Shown in pieces: positions 15,792 through 25,132 of a DNA stretch of 64,000 nt. The notes under the pieces were generated by a model. That model was given only the letters and a program-made list of their open reading frames with translations. It had not been told where the DNA came from and made no database searches. Position 1 is the stretch's first letter. Every line of letters begins with the position of its first letter. The position numbers and the translations under genes were made by a program. The stretch is taken from positions 1-64,000 of the forward strand of contig JAEEVG010000003.1 of the NCBI GenBank assembly GCA_016290835.1, in the 5' to 3' direction. Source of the DNA: Bacteroidales bacterium (GTDB taxonomy: Bacteria; Bacteroidota; Bacteroidia; Bacteroidales; UBA932).

Positions 15792-16808
15792 TTACTTCTT
15801 GCCGATGGTGTAGGTGAAGCCTACGGAGAAGAACTCCTTGAACTGGACGCGCTGGGTGGGGTTGGCACCTGCCTTGTCCGCGATCAGCACAATCGGGTCG
15901 TAGATGGTCCAGGTGTCGAAGGCGAGCTTGACGTATTTGCCCACCTGGAGGCCGAGCTTGTTGTCCCAGTTGACGCGGTTCCACTTGAATGGATGGTTGA
16001 GGTAGTCCGTGAAGAGGATGAGCTGCGTCTCATAGGTGAAGACGTCGTTGATCGAAGCCTTGAGATTCATCTTCAGCTGGGCACCGAGCTGGAAGAGGGC
16101 GTCGCGGTAGTTGGTCCCCACGAGCGGGTCGAGGGTGTTCTCGCGGAGTTTCATACCATAGCCCTTGCGCAGTTCCGGGATGTTGCAGAAGGTGAAACCG
16201 CCGGTAAGCGGGGAGAGGTTGAGGCTGAACCACGGAGCCGGATCCCAGGCCATACCAAGACCGAAGGTGAGGTAGCCGGGGGAGAAGAATCCGGACTTGA
16301 GCTTGCCGGTCCACTGCCCGGTGTTGGCGTCCTGCTTGTAGGAGTCGTAGCTGTCGGAGAATTGCGACAGGAGGGTCAGGTCGGCGGAATATTTCCAGTT
16401 GCTGTTCGCCGAGGTCTTGTAGGCGAAGCGGCTTTCGAACTGGAGTTTATCCACGTTCTTCTGGATGAGGTTCTCCTTGTCGGCGGACCAGAGGAAGCCG
16501 TACAGCATCTGGAGGCGGTTGTTCCAGGTGGCGAGGTCCTTGGTGTAATTGGCGTTGGCGTCGATGCTGGCCTTGAGGGTGGCGGTGTTGTATCCGCCGG
16601 CGGCCCAACTCCACAGGGAGGTCTGGTTGAAGCCGAGGTCGAAGACGGCGTAGGTCTTCCAGTATTTCGGCTTTTCGACGGCCGCTTCGGTTTTCCCGGC
16701 TTCGGCATAGGCGGCCGCGGCTTCAGCGGTGGCCTTGCGGACGTCGTCCTGCCCGAAAGCGGCAAATGTGCAGCATAGGGCGGCGAGGAGGATGGTGACT
16801 TTTCTCAT
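15792..16808 (-). CDS. DUF3078 outer-membrane barrel protein
   Basis: A 338-residue protein with a signal peptide (cut after FAAFGQ), a short Ala-rich linker, then alternating amphipathic strands (NQTSLWSWAAGGYNT, NNRLQMLYGF) typical of the Bacteroidota DUF3078 family, predicted beta-barrels of unknown role. It lies between proS and tilS on the same strand with small gaps, so it is probably in their operon. Confidence 0.8.
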   Translation of the reverse strand: MRKVTILLAALCCTFAAFGQDDVRKATAEAAAAYAEAGKTEAAVEKPKYWKTYAVFDLGFNQTSLWSWAAGGYNTATLKASIDANANYTKDLATWNNRLQMLYGFLWSADKENLIQKNVDKLQFESRFAYKTSANSNWKYSADLTLLSQFSDSYDSYKQDANTGQWTGKLKSGFFSPGYLTFGLGMAWDPAPWFSLNLSPLTGGFTFCNIPELRKGYGMKLRENTLDPLVGTNYRDALFQLGAQLKMNLKASINDVFTYETQLILFTDYLNHPFKWNRVNWDNKLGLQVGKYVKLAFDTWTIYDPIVLIADKAGANPTQRVQFKEFFSVGFTYTIGKK

Positions 16809-16829
16809 AATATATTCAGATACTGACGG

Positions 16830-18308
16830 TTAATACGAAATGGCGAAGACGACCCGGCGCTTGGAAGGCTTGCCGGAGAAGATGTCCCGGCCCTCCTCTT
16901 CACAGACATAACTGTCCATCGGAATACAGCGGATGGTCGCTTTCGTGGCTTCTTTGATGGCCTGCTCGGTCTCGATGGTGCCGTCCCAGTGGCAGAGCAG
17001 GAATTTGCCGGTCTGGATTTTCTGCTGGAATTCCTCCCAGCTGTCGCACTTCTCGACATTGGCATCCCGGAAGGCGAGGGCCTTGGCGTAGATGCTCTGC
17101 TGGATATCCTCGAGCAGGGCGGAGATATGCTCCGCAATGCCTGCCAGGGGCATCGTCTCCTTGGTGAGGGTGTCGCGGCGCGCCACCTCGACCGTGCCGG
17201 CCTCGAGGTCGCGCGCGCCCATCGCCAGACGCACGGGCACGCCTTTGAGCTCCCACTCGGCGAACTTGAAGCCCGGACGGAGGGTGTCGCGGTCATCCAC
17301 CTTGACGCTGTGGCCGAGGGCCTCGAGCGCCTGCTTGATTTCATACATCTTGTCCAGGACGGCGTTGCGCTGTTCGTCGGTCTTGTAGATGGGCACCATC
17401 ACGACCTGGATCGGGGCGAGCCGGGGCGGCAGGACGAGGCCGTTGTCATCGCCGTGGGCCATGATCAGGGCGCCCATCAGACGCGTGCTCACACCCCAGG
17501 AAGTGGCCCAGACATACTCCTGCCTGCCTTCCTTGTTGGTGAACTGCACGTCGAAGGATTTGGCGAAGTTCTGTCCCAGGAAGTGGGAAGTGCCGGCCTG
17601 CAGGGCCTTGCCGTCTTGCATCATCGCCTCGATGGTGAGGGTATCCAGGGCACCGGCGAAGCGCTCGCCCGGACTCTTGTGGCCCACGATGACCGGCAGG
17701 GCCATCACATTGCGGGCAAAGTCGGCGTAGACCTGCACCATCTCATTGGCCTTCGCTTCGGCTTCCTCTGCGGTGGCGTGGGCGGTGTGGCCCTCCTGCC
17801 AGAGGAATTCGGCGGTGCGCAGGAACAGACGGGTGCGCATCTCCCAGCGGACGACGTTGCACCACTGGTTGCACAGGATGGGGAGGTCGCGCCAGGAGGT
17901 GATCCAATTCTTGTAGGTGCTCCAGATGATGGTCTCGGAGGTCGGGCGGACGATCAGTTCCTCTTCGAGCTTGGCCTCGGGATCCACCACGACGCCCTTG
18001 CCGTCCGGATTGTTCATCAGGCGGTGGTGCGTGACCACGGCGCACTCCTTGGCGAAGCCCGCCACGTGCTCGGCCTCCCGGCTGAAGAAAGATTTGGGGA
18101 TGAACAGGGGGAAATAGGCGTTCTGCACGCCCGTGCGCTTGAAAGCCGCGTCCAGGGTGCCCTGCATTTTCTCCCAGATGGCGTAACCGTAGGGTTTGAT
18201 GACCATGCAGCCGCGTACGGCGGACTGCTCCGCGAGATCGGCCTTCAGGGCCAGATCATTATACCATTGTGAATAATTGTCAGAACGGGGGGTTACCTCT
18301 TTTGCCAT
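16830..18308 (-). CDS. proS: prolyl-tRNA synthetase (short, eukaryote/archaeal-type)
   Basis: A 492-residue class II enzyme charging tRNA-Pro. It is of the short ProS type without the editing domain inserted in E. coli ProRS: motif 2 [23 protein letters not shown] leads directly into the aminoacylation core, and a C-terminal anticodon-binding and zinc-like domain follows. The start [18 protein letters not shown] is typical. A -7 box (18400-18393) lies 84 bases upstream. Confidence 0.95.
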   Translation of the reverse strand: MAKEVTPRSDNYSQWYNDLALKADLAEQSAVRGCMVIKPYGYAIWEKMQGTLDAAFKRTGVQNAYFPLFIPKSFFSREAEHVAGFAKECAVVTHHRLMNNPDGKGVVVDPEAKLEEELIVRPTSETIIWSTYKNWITSWRDLPILCNQWCNVVRWEMRTRLFLRTAEFLWQEGHTAHATAEEAEAKANEMVQVYADFARNVMALPVIVGHKSPGERFAGALDTLTIEAMMQDGKALQAGTSHFLGQNFAKSFDVQFTNKEGRQEYVWATSWGVSTRLMGALIMAHGDDNGLVLPPRLAPIQVVMVPIYKTDEQRNAVLDKMYEIKQALEALGHSVKVDDRDTLRPGFKFAEWELKGVPVRLAMGARDLEAGTVEVARRDTLTKETMPLAGIAEHISALLEDIQQSIYAKALAFRDANVEKCDSWEEFQQKIQTGKFLLCHWDGTIETEQAIKEATKATIRCIPMDSYVCEEEGRDIFSGKPSKRRVVFAISY

Positions 18309-18392
18309 ATTCTTTATTGAAAAATCTGCGTTTTTTTAAGAAATTTGCATCTATTAAGTAAATAAAGCCGCACGGCATTAAACTTGTAACCG

Positions 18393-18400
18393 CAAAGATA
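18393..18400 (-). promoter_or_regulatory. -7 box of the proS operon
   Basis: TATCTTTG on the minus strand matches the -7 consensus in the proS upstream region and would give a leader of roughly 80 bases. No clear -33 box is seen. Confidence 0.45.
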
Positions 18401-18428
18401 AAACTTTTTATTGATAGGAGACGAAAAT

Positions 18429-19529
18429 ATGAAACGGAGCACGACACTTTTCCTGCCACTACTTCTCTGGGTCCTGGCGTCTTGTGGCCCCACTGCTCAG
18501 TATTCACAGCAGCGGTTCCAGGATGGTCTTTATACCAAGCCGGGCGAGGAACCTGAGTTCGTCCATCTCTATACCGAAGAAGATTTCGAAGCGATGGCGG
18601 CGGCCAACAATGCCCGGAAGTCGGGCCGGGACACCCTGGTGGTGATCCTGGACGATCCCTGGGGCTATTCTTACTGGAATCATTGGAGCTTCTACCCCTA
18701 CTACCACCGCTACTGGAACCGTTGGCACCTCGGCGGCTGGTATGACCCCTGGTACGCCTTTGATTTCTATTACGACTGGTACAGCCCGTGGGCCTGGTAT
18801 GACCCCTGGTACTACGATCCCTGGTACAGCCCCTACTACTACGGCGGCTGGTATGATCCCTGGTATGGTCCCTACTACGGCGGCTACTACGGCGGCTGGT
18901 ACGGCCCCTATGGTTATCGCTACGGTTGGTATTCGACACCGTACTATTATGCCGGCGGCGGACGTCACTTCAACCCCAACACCATCTATACCCCGCGTAA
19001 CTATACGCAGGCCGGCGGCTCCCGCGAGCGCCGTCCCGGCAGCGGCGCCAACTACCGCTACGGCACGCCCGGCTCAGCCGGCGGATCGATCATCCGCGGC
19101 GGTTCGGTATCTGGCTCCGGCGCTTCCGGCGCGGGCCGGAACAGCAACGGGAGCACGGTACGCAGGGGCGGCACCACTTCCGGCGGCTCCACCATCAGCG
19201 GCGGTTCGGCCGAGAGCCGTCGCCAGCAGGGCTACAACCCCGTCCGCGTGATTCCCGATCGCAGCGGCTCTTCCAGCAACTCCACCCGGCGCCAGTCTAC
19301 GACGGAGAGCAACCGCTCTTCTTCGACGACCCGTTCGAACAACTCCACGACCCGTTCCAACAGCACCACCAATTATAATTCGGGTGCCAGCCGCAGCACA
19401 GGCGGCGGTGGCGGCGGATACAGCGGTGGCGGCGGCTTCGGCGGCGGTGGCGGCAGTTCCTCCCACAGCGGAGGCGGCGGCAACGGCGGCGGAGGCGGCA
19501 GCCGCGGAGGCGGCGGCGGGCGCAGATAG
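18429..19529 (+). CDS. aromatic-rich, glycine-rich lipoprotein of unknown function
   Basis: A 366-residue protein with a lipoprotein signal ending LASC (Cys19). Residues 75-175 are dominated by Tyr, Trp, Pro and Asp in repeats of the type GGWYDPWY and YYGG. The C-terminal half is Ser/Thr/Gly/Arg-rich and ends in long glycine runs. No enzymatic domain is visible; low complexity suggests a disordered or adhesive surface protein. ATG 18429 follows AGGAG at 18416-18420, an unusually good ribosome-binding site for this phylum. It is a real gene judging by signal peptide and codon pattern, but the family is unknown to me. Confidence 0.7.
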   Translation: MKRSTTLFLPLLLWVLASCGPTAQYSQQRFQDGLYTKPGEEPEFVHLYTEEDFEAMAAANNARKSGRDTLVVILDDPWGYSYWNHWSFYPYYHRYWNRWHLGGWYDPWYAFDFYYDWYSPWAWYDPWYYDPWYSPYYYGGWYDPWYGPYYGGYYGGWYGPYGYRYGWYSTPYYYAGGGRHFNPNTIYTPRNYTQAGGSRERRPGSGANYRYGTPGSAGGSIIRGGSVSGSGASGAGRNSNGSTVRRGGTTSGGSTISGGSAESRRQQGYNPVRVIPDRSGSSSNSTRRQSTTESNRSSSTTRSNNSTTRSNSTTNYNSGASRSTGGGGGGYSGGGGFGGGGGSSSHSGGGGNGGGGGSRGGGGGRR

Positions 19530-19577
19530 CCCGGGCCCGCCCGCAAGGGCCCCCCAGACTGATGTTTAACCCCCAAA

Positions 19578-21281
19578 ATGATGAACAAGATGAAAAAGAT
19601 ACTCGCAATAGCGGTCCTTCTCACCGCAGCCATCGGTGCCGGCGCGCAGAATATGTACGACGCCATCACCTACAGCCAGAATCACTACTTCGGCACCGCC
19701 CGGAGCATGTCGATGGGCAATGCTGTCACCGCCCTGGGCGGCGATCTCGGCTCCGTCGGCATCAACCCGGCAGGCTCGGCCGTCTCGTCCTACGGACAGT
19801 TTGTCATCACCCCGGGCGTGACCATCTCTTCGGTCAGTTCCGCCTACTCGGCGGAGGGGGAGCGGGCCTATGGACCGGCCTCCCCGCTGTCCGACACCCG
19901 GATGAACCTGCCCAACATCGGCTTCTCGATGAACTACAGGACAGGACGCTCCAACGGTGTCAAGTCCGTGACCTTCTCCGTTCTGTCCAACCAGACGAAC
20001 GCTTATAACTTCGCCTCCGAGGCCTTCGGCAGCAACAGCCGGACCTCCAAGATCGCCGAGTTCGCCTACTCCGCGACGGGCTATTATGAGGATTTGCTGC
20101 GCCGTTATTCCTCGTTCAATGATACCGATATTCCCTGGGATATCCTGACTGCCTATCAGGGAGGCATGTACGGTCCTTATTATGCGGATGGCGATTATGC
20201 CGGCGTGACCGAGGCCATCGGCCGGAAAGGCGATTTCCTCTTCCCGTATGTCCCGGGCGCCCTGGCGCAGACGTCCTACCTGACCAAGCGCGGCACCAAG
20301 AACGACCTGGTCCTCAATTTCGCCGCAAATATATCCGACCGGGTGTATTTCGGCGTCAACGTGGGACTCCCCACGGCCCGCTACCGCTACTCCGAGACCT
20401 TCTATGAGTCTGCGGTCAACCCCGATCTTTTCCTGATCAGTTTCGAAGAAGGTGATACCTATTTCCTGCGCGGCGCATACAATTATATGTATAACGCCAA
20501 CATCGACGGTATCTATGCCAAGTTCGGCGTGATCGTCCGTCCGACGGATGCCCTGCGCTTCGGCGCCTCCATCCAGACGCCTACGGCCTTCACCATCTCC
20601 GAGACCTGGCAGGACTATGCTTCCACGACTTTCGATGACCCGTATTTCGATGACGATGAGACCTCTCCTACCGGTGAGTACTCCTATAGCCTCCGTTCCC
20701 CGTACCGGGCTTCCTTCGGCCTGGCGTACACCTTCGGCGGCCAGGGCCTCTTCAGCGTGGACTATGAGCTGGCCGACTACAGCGTGATGCGCTTCAGCGA
20801 CATCCGCCGGGACCGCATGAACTCCGAGGAGTTCGTCTATGTGAACACGGTCAACCGTTATTTCGCCGGCCTTGAGCACAACCTCCGCGCCGGCCTCGAG
20901 TTCAAGCTCACCCCGGAGGTCGCCGTCCGCGCCGGTTACACCCTCACTACTTCTCCGGAGCGTTACTGGACCAACAGTTCCGGCCAGATCATCACCGCCA
21001 ATGATTTCGATTACTACGAGGATAATCACACCCTCGTGACGCCCCACTACTACGGCGACCGGACGCAGTCCTTCGCCTTCGGTCTGGGCTATTCGTCCCC
21101 GGGTTCCTTCTTCGCCGACATTGCGGCCCGCATGACGCAGTATCCCTCTTCGACCTTTGCACCTTACTACACCTACGATAGCTATGATTCGACCGGGACC
21201 CTTCTCACCATTGACTCGCCCCGCGTGTTGAACGAACGCAAACTCTGGAACGTGTCCCTGACCTTGGGCTGGCGTTTCTAG
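19578..21281 (+). CDS. OmpP1/FadL-type outer-membrane transport protein
   Basis: A 567-residue protein with a signal peptide (ending GAGAQ) and an N-terminal FadL-like stretch (RSMSMGNAVTALGGDLGSVGINPAG), followed by many barrel strands and a C-terminal Phe (LTLGWRF) typical of outer-membrane barrels. FadL-type proteins move hydrophobic compounds across the outer membrane; the substrate is unknown. The true start may be ATG 19578 or 19590 (MKKILAIAV). lpxD follows after a 27-base gap. Confidence 0.85.
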   Translation: MMNKMKKILAIAVLLTAAIGAGAQNMYDAITYSQNHYFGTARSMSMGNAVTALGGDLGSVGINPAGSAVSSYGQFVITPGVTISSVSSAYSAEGERAYGPASPLSDTRMNLPNIGFSMNYRTGRSNGVKSVTFSVLSNQTNAYNFASEAFGSNSRTSKIAEFAYSATGYYEDLLRRYSSFNDTDIPWDILTAYQGGMYGPYYADGDYAGVTEAIGRKGDFLFPYVPGALAQTSYLTKRGTKNDLVLNFAANISDRVYFGVNVGLPTARYRYSETFYESAVNPDLFLISFEEGDTYFLRGAYNYMYNANIDGIYAKFGVIVRPTDALRFGASIQTPTAFTISETWQDYASTTFDDPYFDDDETSPTGEYSYSLRSPYRASFGLAYTFGGQGLFSVDYELADYSVMRFSDIRRDRMNSEEFVYVNTVNRYFAGLEHNLRAGLEFKLTPEVAVRAGYTLTTSPERYWTNSSGQIITANDFDYYEDNHTLVTPHYYGDRTQSFAFGLGYSSPGSFFADIAARMTQYPSSTFAPYYTYDSYDSTGTLLTIDSPRVLNERKLWNVSLTLGWRF

Positions 21282-21308
21282 GAGCGATGCCCAATTGAGA
21301 ACCCGCAG

Positions 21309-22298
21309 ATGGAATTGACAGCAAAACAACTCGCCGAGGTGCTCCACGGGACAGTGGAGGGAGATCCGGAGGCAAAAGTGACCACTTTCGCGAAAATCGA
21401 GCACGGCAAACCCGGCCAGCTCTGTTTCTTCGCCAATCCCAAATACGAACAATATGTTTATACCAGCAGGGCTTCCGTCCTGCTGGTTAATCGTAATTTC
21501 GAGCCCAAGGCTCCGGTCACCCCGACCCTGGTGCGCGTGGACGATGCCTATGCCGCGCTGGCGGACCTGCTCAAGTATATGGCCGAGCAGAAGAAGAAAT
21601 ACCGCCGGCGCCGGAGCCTCCGCTCCCGCATCGCGTGGAGCGCCCGGCTCGGCGCCAAGGTCAGCGTGGGCGATTTCGTGACCATCGGCAAGGACTGCCG
21701 CATCGGTGATTGCACGATCATCCACGACAACGTGACCATCGGCGCGGGCACCCGCATCGGTTCGCACTGCATCATCTACCCGGGCGTGCACATTTTCCCG
21801 GGGATGATCATCGGCGACCGCGTGATCCTGCACGCCGGCTCCATCATCGGTGACGACGGTTTCGGCAACGCCCCCCAGCCCGACGGCTCCTGGCGCAAGA
21901 TCGAGCACCTCGGCAACGTGATCATCGGCAATGACGTGGAAGTGGGTTCGAATACGACCATCGATCGCGCTCCGATGGAGTCCACCATCATCGAGGACGG
22001 TGTGCGCATCGACAACCTATGCCAGATCGCCCACAATGTCGTGGTGGGCAAGAATACGGCCATCGCGGCCATGACGGGCATCGCCGGTTCCACCCGGGTG
22101 GGGGAGGGCTGCATTTTCGCCGGACAGGTGGGAATCGTGGGTCACCTCAAGATAGCGGACCATACGACCATCGGCGCCAAGTCCGGGCTGATCAGCAATG
22201 TGCGCAAACCCGGCCAGACCTTCTTCGGAACGCCCGCCATCCAGCACAAGACCTATCTGAAAGCATACGCCAAGTTCAAACAGTCCGGCGAAGAATAG
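21309..22298 (+). CDS. lpxD: UDP-3-O-(3-hydroxyacyl)glucosamine N-acyltransferase
   Basis: A 329-residue left-handed beta-helix acyltransferase adding the second acyl chain in lipid A synthesis. An N-terminal uridine-binding domain (about residues 1-100, [19 protein letters not shown]) leads into hexapeptide repeats ([20 protein letters not shown]), then [10 protein letters not shown] and the catalytic-His region [10 protein letters not shown]. First of an lpxD-lpxC-lpxA cluster. Confidence 0.96.
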   Translation: MELTAKQLAEVLHGTVEGDPEAKVTTFAKIEHGKPGQLCFFANPKYEQYVYTSRASVLLVNRNFEPKAPVTPTLVRVDDAYAALADLLKYMAEQKKKYRRRRSLRSRIAWSARLGAKVSVGDFVTIGKDCRIGDCTIIHDNVTIGAGTRIGSHCIIYPGVHIFPGMIIGDRVILHAGSIIGDDGFGNAPQPDGSWRKIEHLGNVIIGNDVEVGSNTTIDRAPMESTIIEDGVRIDNLCQIAHNVVVGKNTAIAAMTGIAGSTRVGEGCIFAGQVGIVGHLKIADHTTIGAKSGLISNVRKPGQTFFGTPAIQHKTYLKAYAKFKQSGEE

Positions 22299-22318
22299 GA
22301 TATTGAATTATTATTTGT

Positions 22319-22326
22319 ATCTTTGC
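22319..22326 (+). promoter_or_regulatory. internal -7 box before lpxC
   Basis: TATCTTTG matches the -7 consensus and ends seven bases before the lpxC start codon, in the 35-base gap after lpxD. It would give lpxC-lpxA their own nearly leaderless transcript. Confidence 0.5.
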
Positions 22327-22333
22327 CGCCCGA

Positions 22334-23233
22334 ATGAATCAGCAGACACTTACCAGAAATTACACATTTGAAGGTCGCGGCCTCCACACCGGCAAATATG
22401 CCCACCTGACCCTGATGCCCGCGCCCGTAGATTACGGCATCCGTTTCGTCCGTACGGACCTGGAGGTCGAGATTCCCGCACTGGCTTCGAAGGTGACGCG
22501 GACCGACCGCAGCACCACCATCTCCGAGGGGGATGCTTCCGTCGTGACCGTCGAACACCTGATGTCCGCCCTGACCGGTCTGGGCGTGGACAATGCCCGC
22601 ATCGAGATCGACAACGAAGAAGTCCCGATCCTGGACGGCAGCGCCGAGCGCTATGTCCGGGCCATCGCCCCGGACGGCTTGCAGGAGCAGGACGGAGAGC
22701 GCGTCTATATCGAGTTCACCGAAGAGTTCGAAGTCCGCGACGATCAGACCGGCTCCTGGGTCCGGGTGACCCCCTCCGACAAGATGTCTTTCGGCGTGAA
22801 GGTGGACTTCAATTCCCGGGTCCTGGGTGTGCAGACGGCTCATTGGACCGAGAATGCCGACTATGTGGGCCAGGTGGCCCCCTGCCGTACTTTCGTGTTC
22901 TTCCACGAACTCGAGTTCCTGGCCGCCCGCGGCCTGGTGAAGGGTGGCGACGTGGACAACGCCATCGTGATCGTGGAGCATCCCGCTTCCAAGGAGCAGA
23001 TCGACAACATGTGCAAATTCTTCGGCCAGCCCCGTCTGGCCGTGACGCCGAAAGGCTACCTGAGCAACATCCGCCTGCATTTCCCCAATGAATGCGGCCG
23101 CCACAAGCTCCTGGACCTGATCGGCGATATGCGATTGATGGGAGGCTTCCCCAAGGCGGTCATCACCGCCTATAAACCCGGCCACACAATCAACAGCGCC
23201 GCCTCCCGCGCGGCCCTCAGCAAAATCAAGTAA
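22334..23233 (+). CDS. lpxC: UDP-3-O-acyl-N-acetylglucosamine deacetylase, not fused to FabZ
   Basis: A 299-residue zinc deacetylase for the first committed step of lipid A synthesis. The zinc ligands are recognisable in VEHLMSAL and HKLLDLIGD. In most Bacteroidales LpxC is the N-terminal half of a roughly 460-residue LpxC-FabZ fusion; here the protein stops after the deacetylase (HTINSAASRAALSKIK) and lpxA follows one base later, so no fabZ is fused or adjacent. The start is clear (MNQQTLTRNYTFEGRGLHTG). Confidence 0.95.
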   Translation: MNQQTLTRNYTFEGRGLHTGKYAHLTLMPAPVDYGIRFVRTDLEVEIPALASKVTRTDRSTTISEGDASVVTVEHLMSALTGLGVDNARIEIDNEEVPILDGSAERYVRAIAPDGLQEQDGERVYIEFTEEFEVRDDQTGSWVRVTPSDKMSFGVKVDFNSRVLGVQTAHWTENADYVGQVAPCRTFVFFHELEFLAARGLVKGGDVDNAIVIVEHPASKEQIDNMCKFFGQPRLAVTPKGYLSNIRLHFPNECGRHKLLDLIGDMRLMGGFPKAVITAYKPGHTINSAASRAALSKIK

Positions 23234-23234
23234 C

Positions 23235-24047
23235 ATGACCAAAATCCATCCCCTGGCCACCGTCAGCCCCGATGCCATCCTCGGCGAGAATGTCGAAGTG
23301 GGGCCCTATGCTTATATCGACGCGAATGTAGAGATCGGCGATAACTGCAAGATCCTCCCGCACGCCACCATCTTCTCCTATGTCCGGATGGGGCGCGACT
23401 GCCAGGTGTTCCCCGGCGCCGTCGTCGGCGCCATCCCGCAGGATCTCAAGTTCGAAGGCGAGATTACCTATGTGGAGATCGGCGACCGTGTTACCATCCG
23501 CGAATGTGCCACCATCAATCGCGGCACTTCCGCCAGCGGCAAGGGCGTGACCCGGGTCGGCAGCGACACGTTGATCATGTCTTATGTGCACATCGCACAC
23601 GACTGCCGGGTGGGCAATCACTGCATCCTGGTCAGTTACGTGGGCATTGCCGGCGAGACGGACGTGGATGACTGGGCCATCATCGGCGGCAGTACGGTCG
23701 TGCACCAGTTCTCCCACATCGGCACCCACGCGATGGTGGGCGGCGGCACGGCTGTCAACAAGGACATCCCGCCGTATTCCATCTGCGGACGCAACCCGAT
23801 CTGCTTCTCCGGCATCAACATCGTCGGCCTTCGCCGCCGCGGCTTCGAATCCGAGGTCATCCGCAACATCAAGGATATTTACGACACGATCTATTTCCAG
23901 GGCCTGAACACCGCCGACGGCTGCGCCAAGGTCGAAGCGGGTTTCCCGAAGTCCCCGGAGCGCGATGTCATCCTCAAATTCATCCGGGAATCCAAGCGCG
24001 GCATCGTCCGCGGAATGGAGATCGGCACCAAGGGCCCCATCGAGTAG
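23235..24047 (+). CDS. lpxA: UDP-N-acetylglucosamine acyltransferase
   Basis: A 270-residue left-handed beta-helix enzyme that makes the first acyl transfer to UDP-GlcNAc. Hexapeptide repeats span about residues 5-190, with the catalytic His in MSYVHIAHDCRVG and GIAGETDVDDWAIIGG, followed by a helical C-terminal domain (INIVGLRRRGF). The start is one base after the lpxC stop, indicating coupling. Confidence 0.96.
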   Translation: MTKIHPLATVSPDAILGENVEVGPYAYIDANVEIGDNCKILPHATIFSYVRMGRDCQVFPGAVVGAIPQDLKFEGEITYVEIGDRVTIRECATINRGTSASGKGVTRVGSDTLIMSYVHIAHDCRVGNHCILVSYVGIAGETDVDDWAIIGGSTVVHQFSHIGTHAMVGGGTAVNKDIPPYSICGRNPICFSGINIVGLRRRGFESEVIRNIKDIYDTIYFQGLNTADGCAKVEAGFPKSPERDVILKFIRESKRGIVRGMEIGTKGPIE

Positions 24048-24048
24048 C

Positions 24049-24753
24049 GTGGCCCCTGTTCTGACCATCGCCTGGTTCCCTCCGGTAGAATACTTTGCGG
24101 TCCTCGCAAAGTATTCTTCGGTTTATATGGAGGCGTGCGAAAACTACCAGAAACAATCCTACCGCAACCGCTGTCGCATCTACGCTTCGGACGGCGTGCA
24201 GGACCTCCGTTTCCCGGTCAAGCACCGGAACGGGACTTTCAGCCTGCCGATCCGGGAGATAGAGGTGGACTATTCAACCCCCTGGGTGACCAAGGCCGAG
24301 CGCTGCATCGAGACCGCCTACGGCTCCTCCGCCTTTTTTGCGTATTACCGGGATGAACTCTTTGCCATCCTGGACGCGCATCCCCGCACGCTCTGGGAGC
24401 TGGACCTGCGCATCATCCGTTTCTTCCTCGCCAAACTCGGACTCGCCACCCGGATCCTCCCGACGGAATCCTATACCGCCGACCACATCGACATCCATCC
24501 AAAAAGGCCGAACACAATCCTGCGGGAATTCGGATTGGATCGGCCTTATTACCAAGTATTTGCGGACAAGAACGGGTTCGTCCCCGGGCTGTCTGTGATG
24601 GACCTGCTCTTCAACGAAGGTCCGGCGTCGCTGGAGTTTATTCTTCCTCAAGGAATTTGTCCTCATACTTCCACACCTGGTAACCAACCCCAGTGCGGAG
24701 GTTGTCGCCGGAGAGGATGCCGGTCAGCACGACATAATCCTCCTCATAGTTGA
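24049..24753 (+). CDS. WbqC-like family protein
   Basis: About 234 residues of the WbqC family, found near O-antigen and lipid A genes with no proven function. Signature parts are WFPPVEYFAVL, ENYQKQSYRNRC, LRFPV and SVMDLLFNEGP. No ATG fits; GTG 24049, two bases after the lpxA stop, gives the expected N-terminus. Family members usually end just after DLLFNEGP; here the frame continues 38 more residues by reading antisense through the next gene, so the native stop may have been lost. Confidence 0.8.
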   Translation: MAPVLTIAWFPPVEYFAVLAKYSSVYMEACENYQKQSYRNRCRIYASDGVQDLRFPVKHRNGTFSLPIREIEVDYSTPWVTKAERCIETAYGSSAFFAYYRDELFAILDAHPRTLWELDLRIIRFFLAKLGLATRILPTESYTADHIDIHPKRPNTILREFGLDRPYYQVFADKNGFVPGLSVMDLLFNEGPASLEFILPQGICPHTSTPGNQPQCGGCRRRGCRSARHNPPHS

Positions 24754-25036
24754 TGAACGAATAGATGTAATCGTTGTCGGCTTCCTGGATGTCCTTGATC
24801 ATCAGGTTGAGGGCCCTCTCCATCGCTTCGGAACTCTTGCAGGTGAAAGATACGGCTTTTTCGGCGGCCATATAGGTGTCCTGAATATACTGCATGAGCG
24901 TTTCGCGGTCCGCATCGTCGGTGATGTATCCCTCGGACTCATAGGAAAAGATGAAGGTCCCGATCTTGTCCATATTACAGGAGGTCAGGCAGAACAAGGC
25001 GATGATAAGCGTCAGAAGGGTGAAAAACTTGCGCAT
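24638..25036 (-). CDS. small lipoprotein of unknown function
   Basis: A 132-residue protein with a lipoprotein signal (LFCLTSC, Cys about 20) and a roughly 110-residue mixed domain (YESEGYITDDADRETLMQYI). I do not recognise the family. It overlaps the 3' end of the convergent WbqC gene by 116 bases. Its own -7 box, TATTTTTG (25060-25053), sits 16 bases before the start. Confidence 0.6.
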   Translation of the reverse strand: MRKFFTLLTLIIALFCLTSCNMDKIGTFIFSYESEGYITDDADRETLMQYIQDTYMAAEKAVSFTCKSSEAMERALNLMIKDIQEADNDYIYSFINYEEDYVVLTGILSGDNLRTGVGYQVWKYEDKFLEEE

Positions 25037-25047
25037 AGGTCAATTGT

Positions 25048-25079
25048 TTTGGCAAAAATACAAAAAATTCTTATATTTG
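25048..25079 (+). promoter_or_regulatory. promoter of the rimP-nusA-infB operon
   Basis: -33 TTTG (25048-25051), a 20-base spacer and -7 TATATTTG (25072-25079) make one of the best promoter matches in the window. The leader to the rimP start is about 50 bases. The oppositely directed -7 box of the lipoprotein gene (25053-25060) lies inside the spacer. Confidence 0.75.
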
Positions 25080-25132
25080 CAGATGATAATGTGTGAGAAG
25101 GCCCCGAAGAGGTCTTCTTTTTTATTGGAACC

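Noticed and set aside
19384..19529. GGC/GGT-rich repeats as a possible CRISPR or tandem repeat array
   Set aside because: They are codons of a glycine-rich protein tail without regular repeat-spacer structure.
19566..21908. 780-codon open frame on the minus strand across the FadL-like gene and lpxD
   Set aside because: Antisense to two clear genes, with no signal peptide or family motif.
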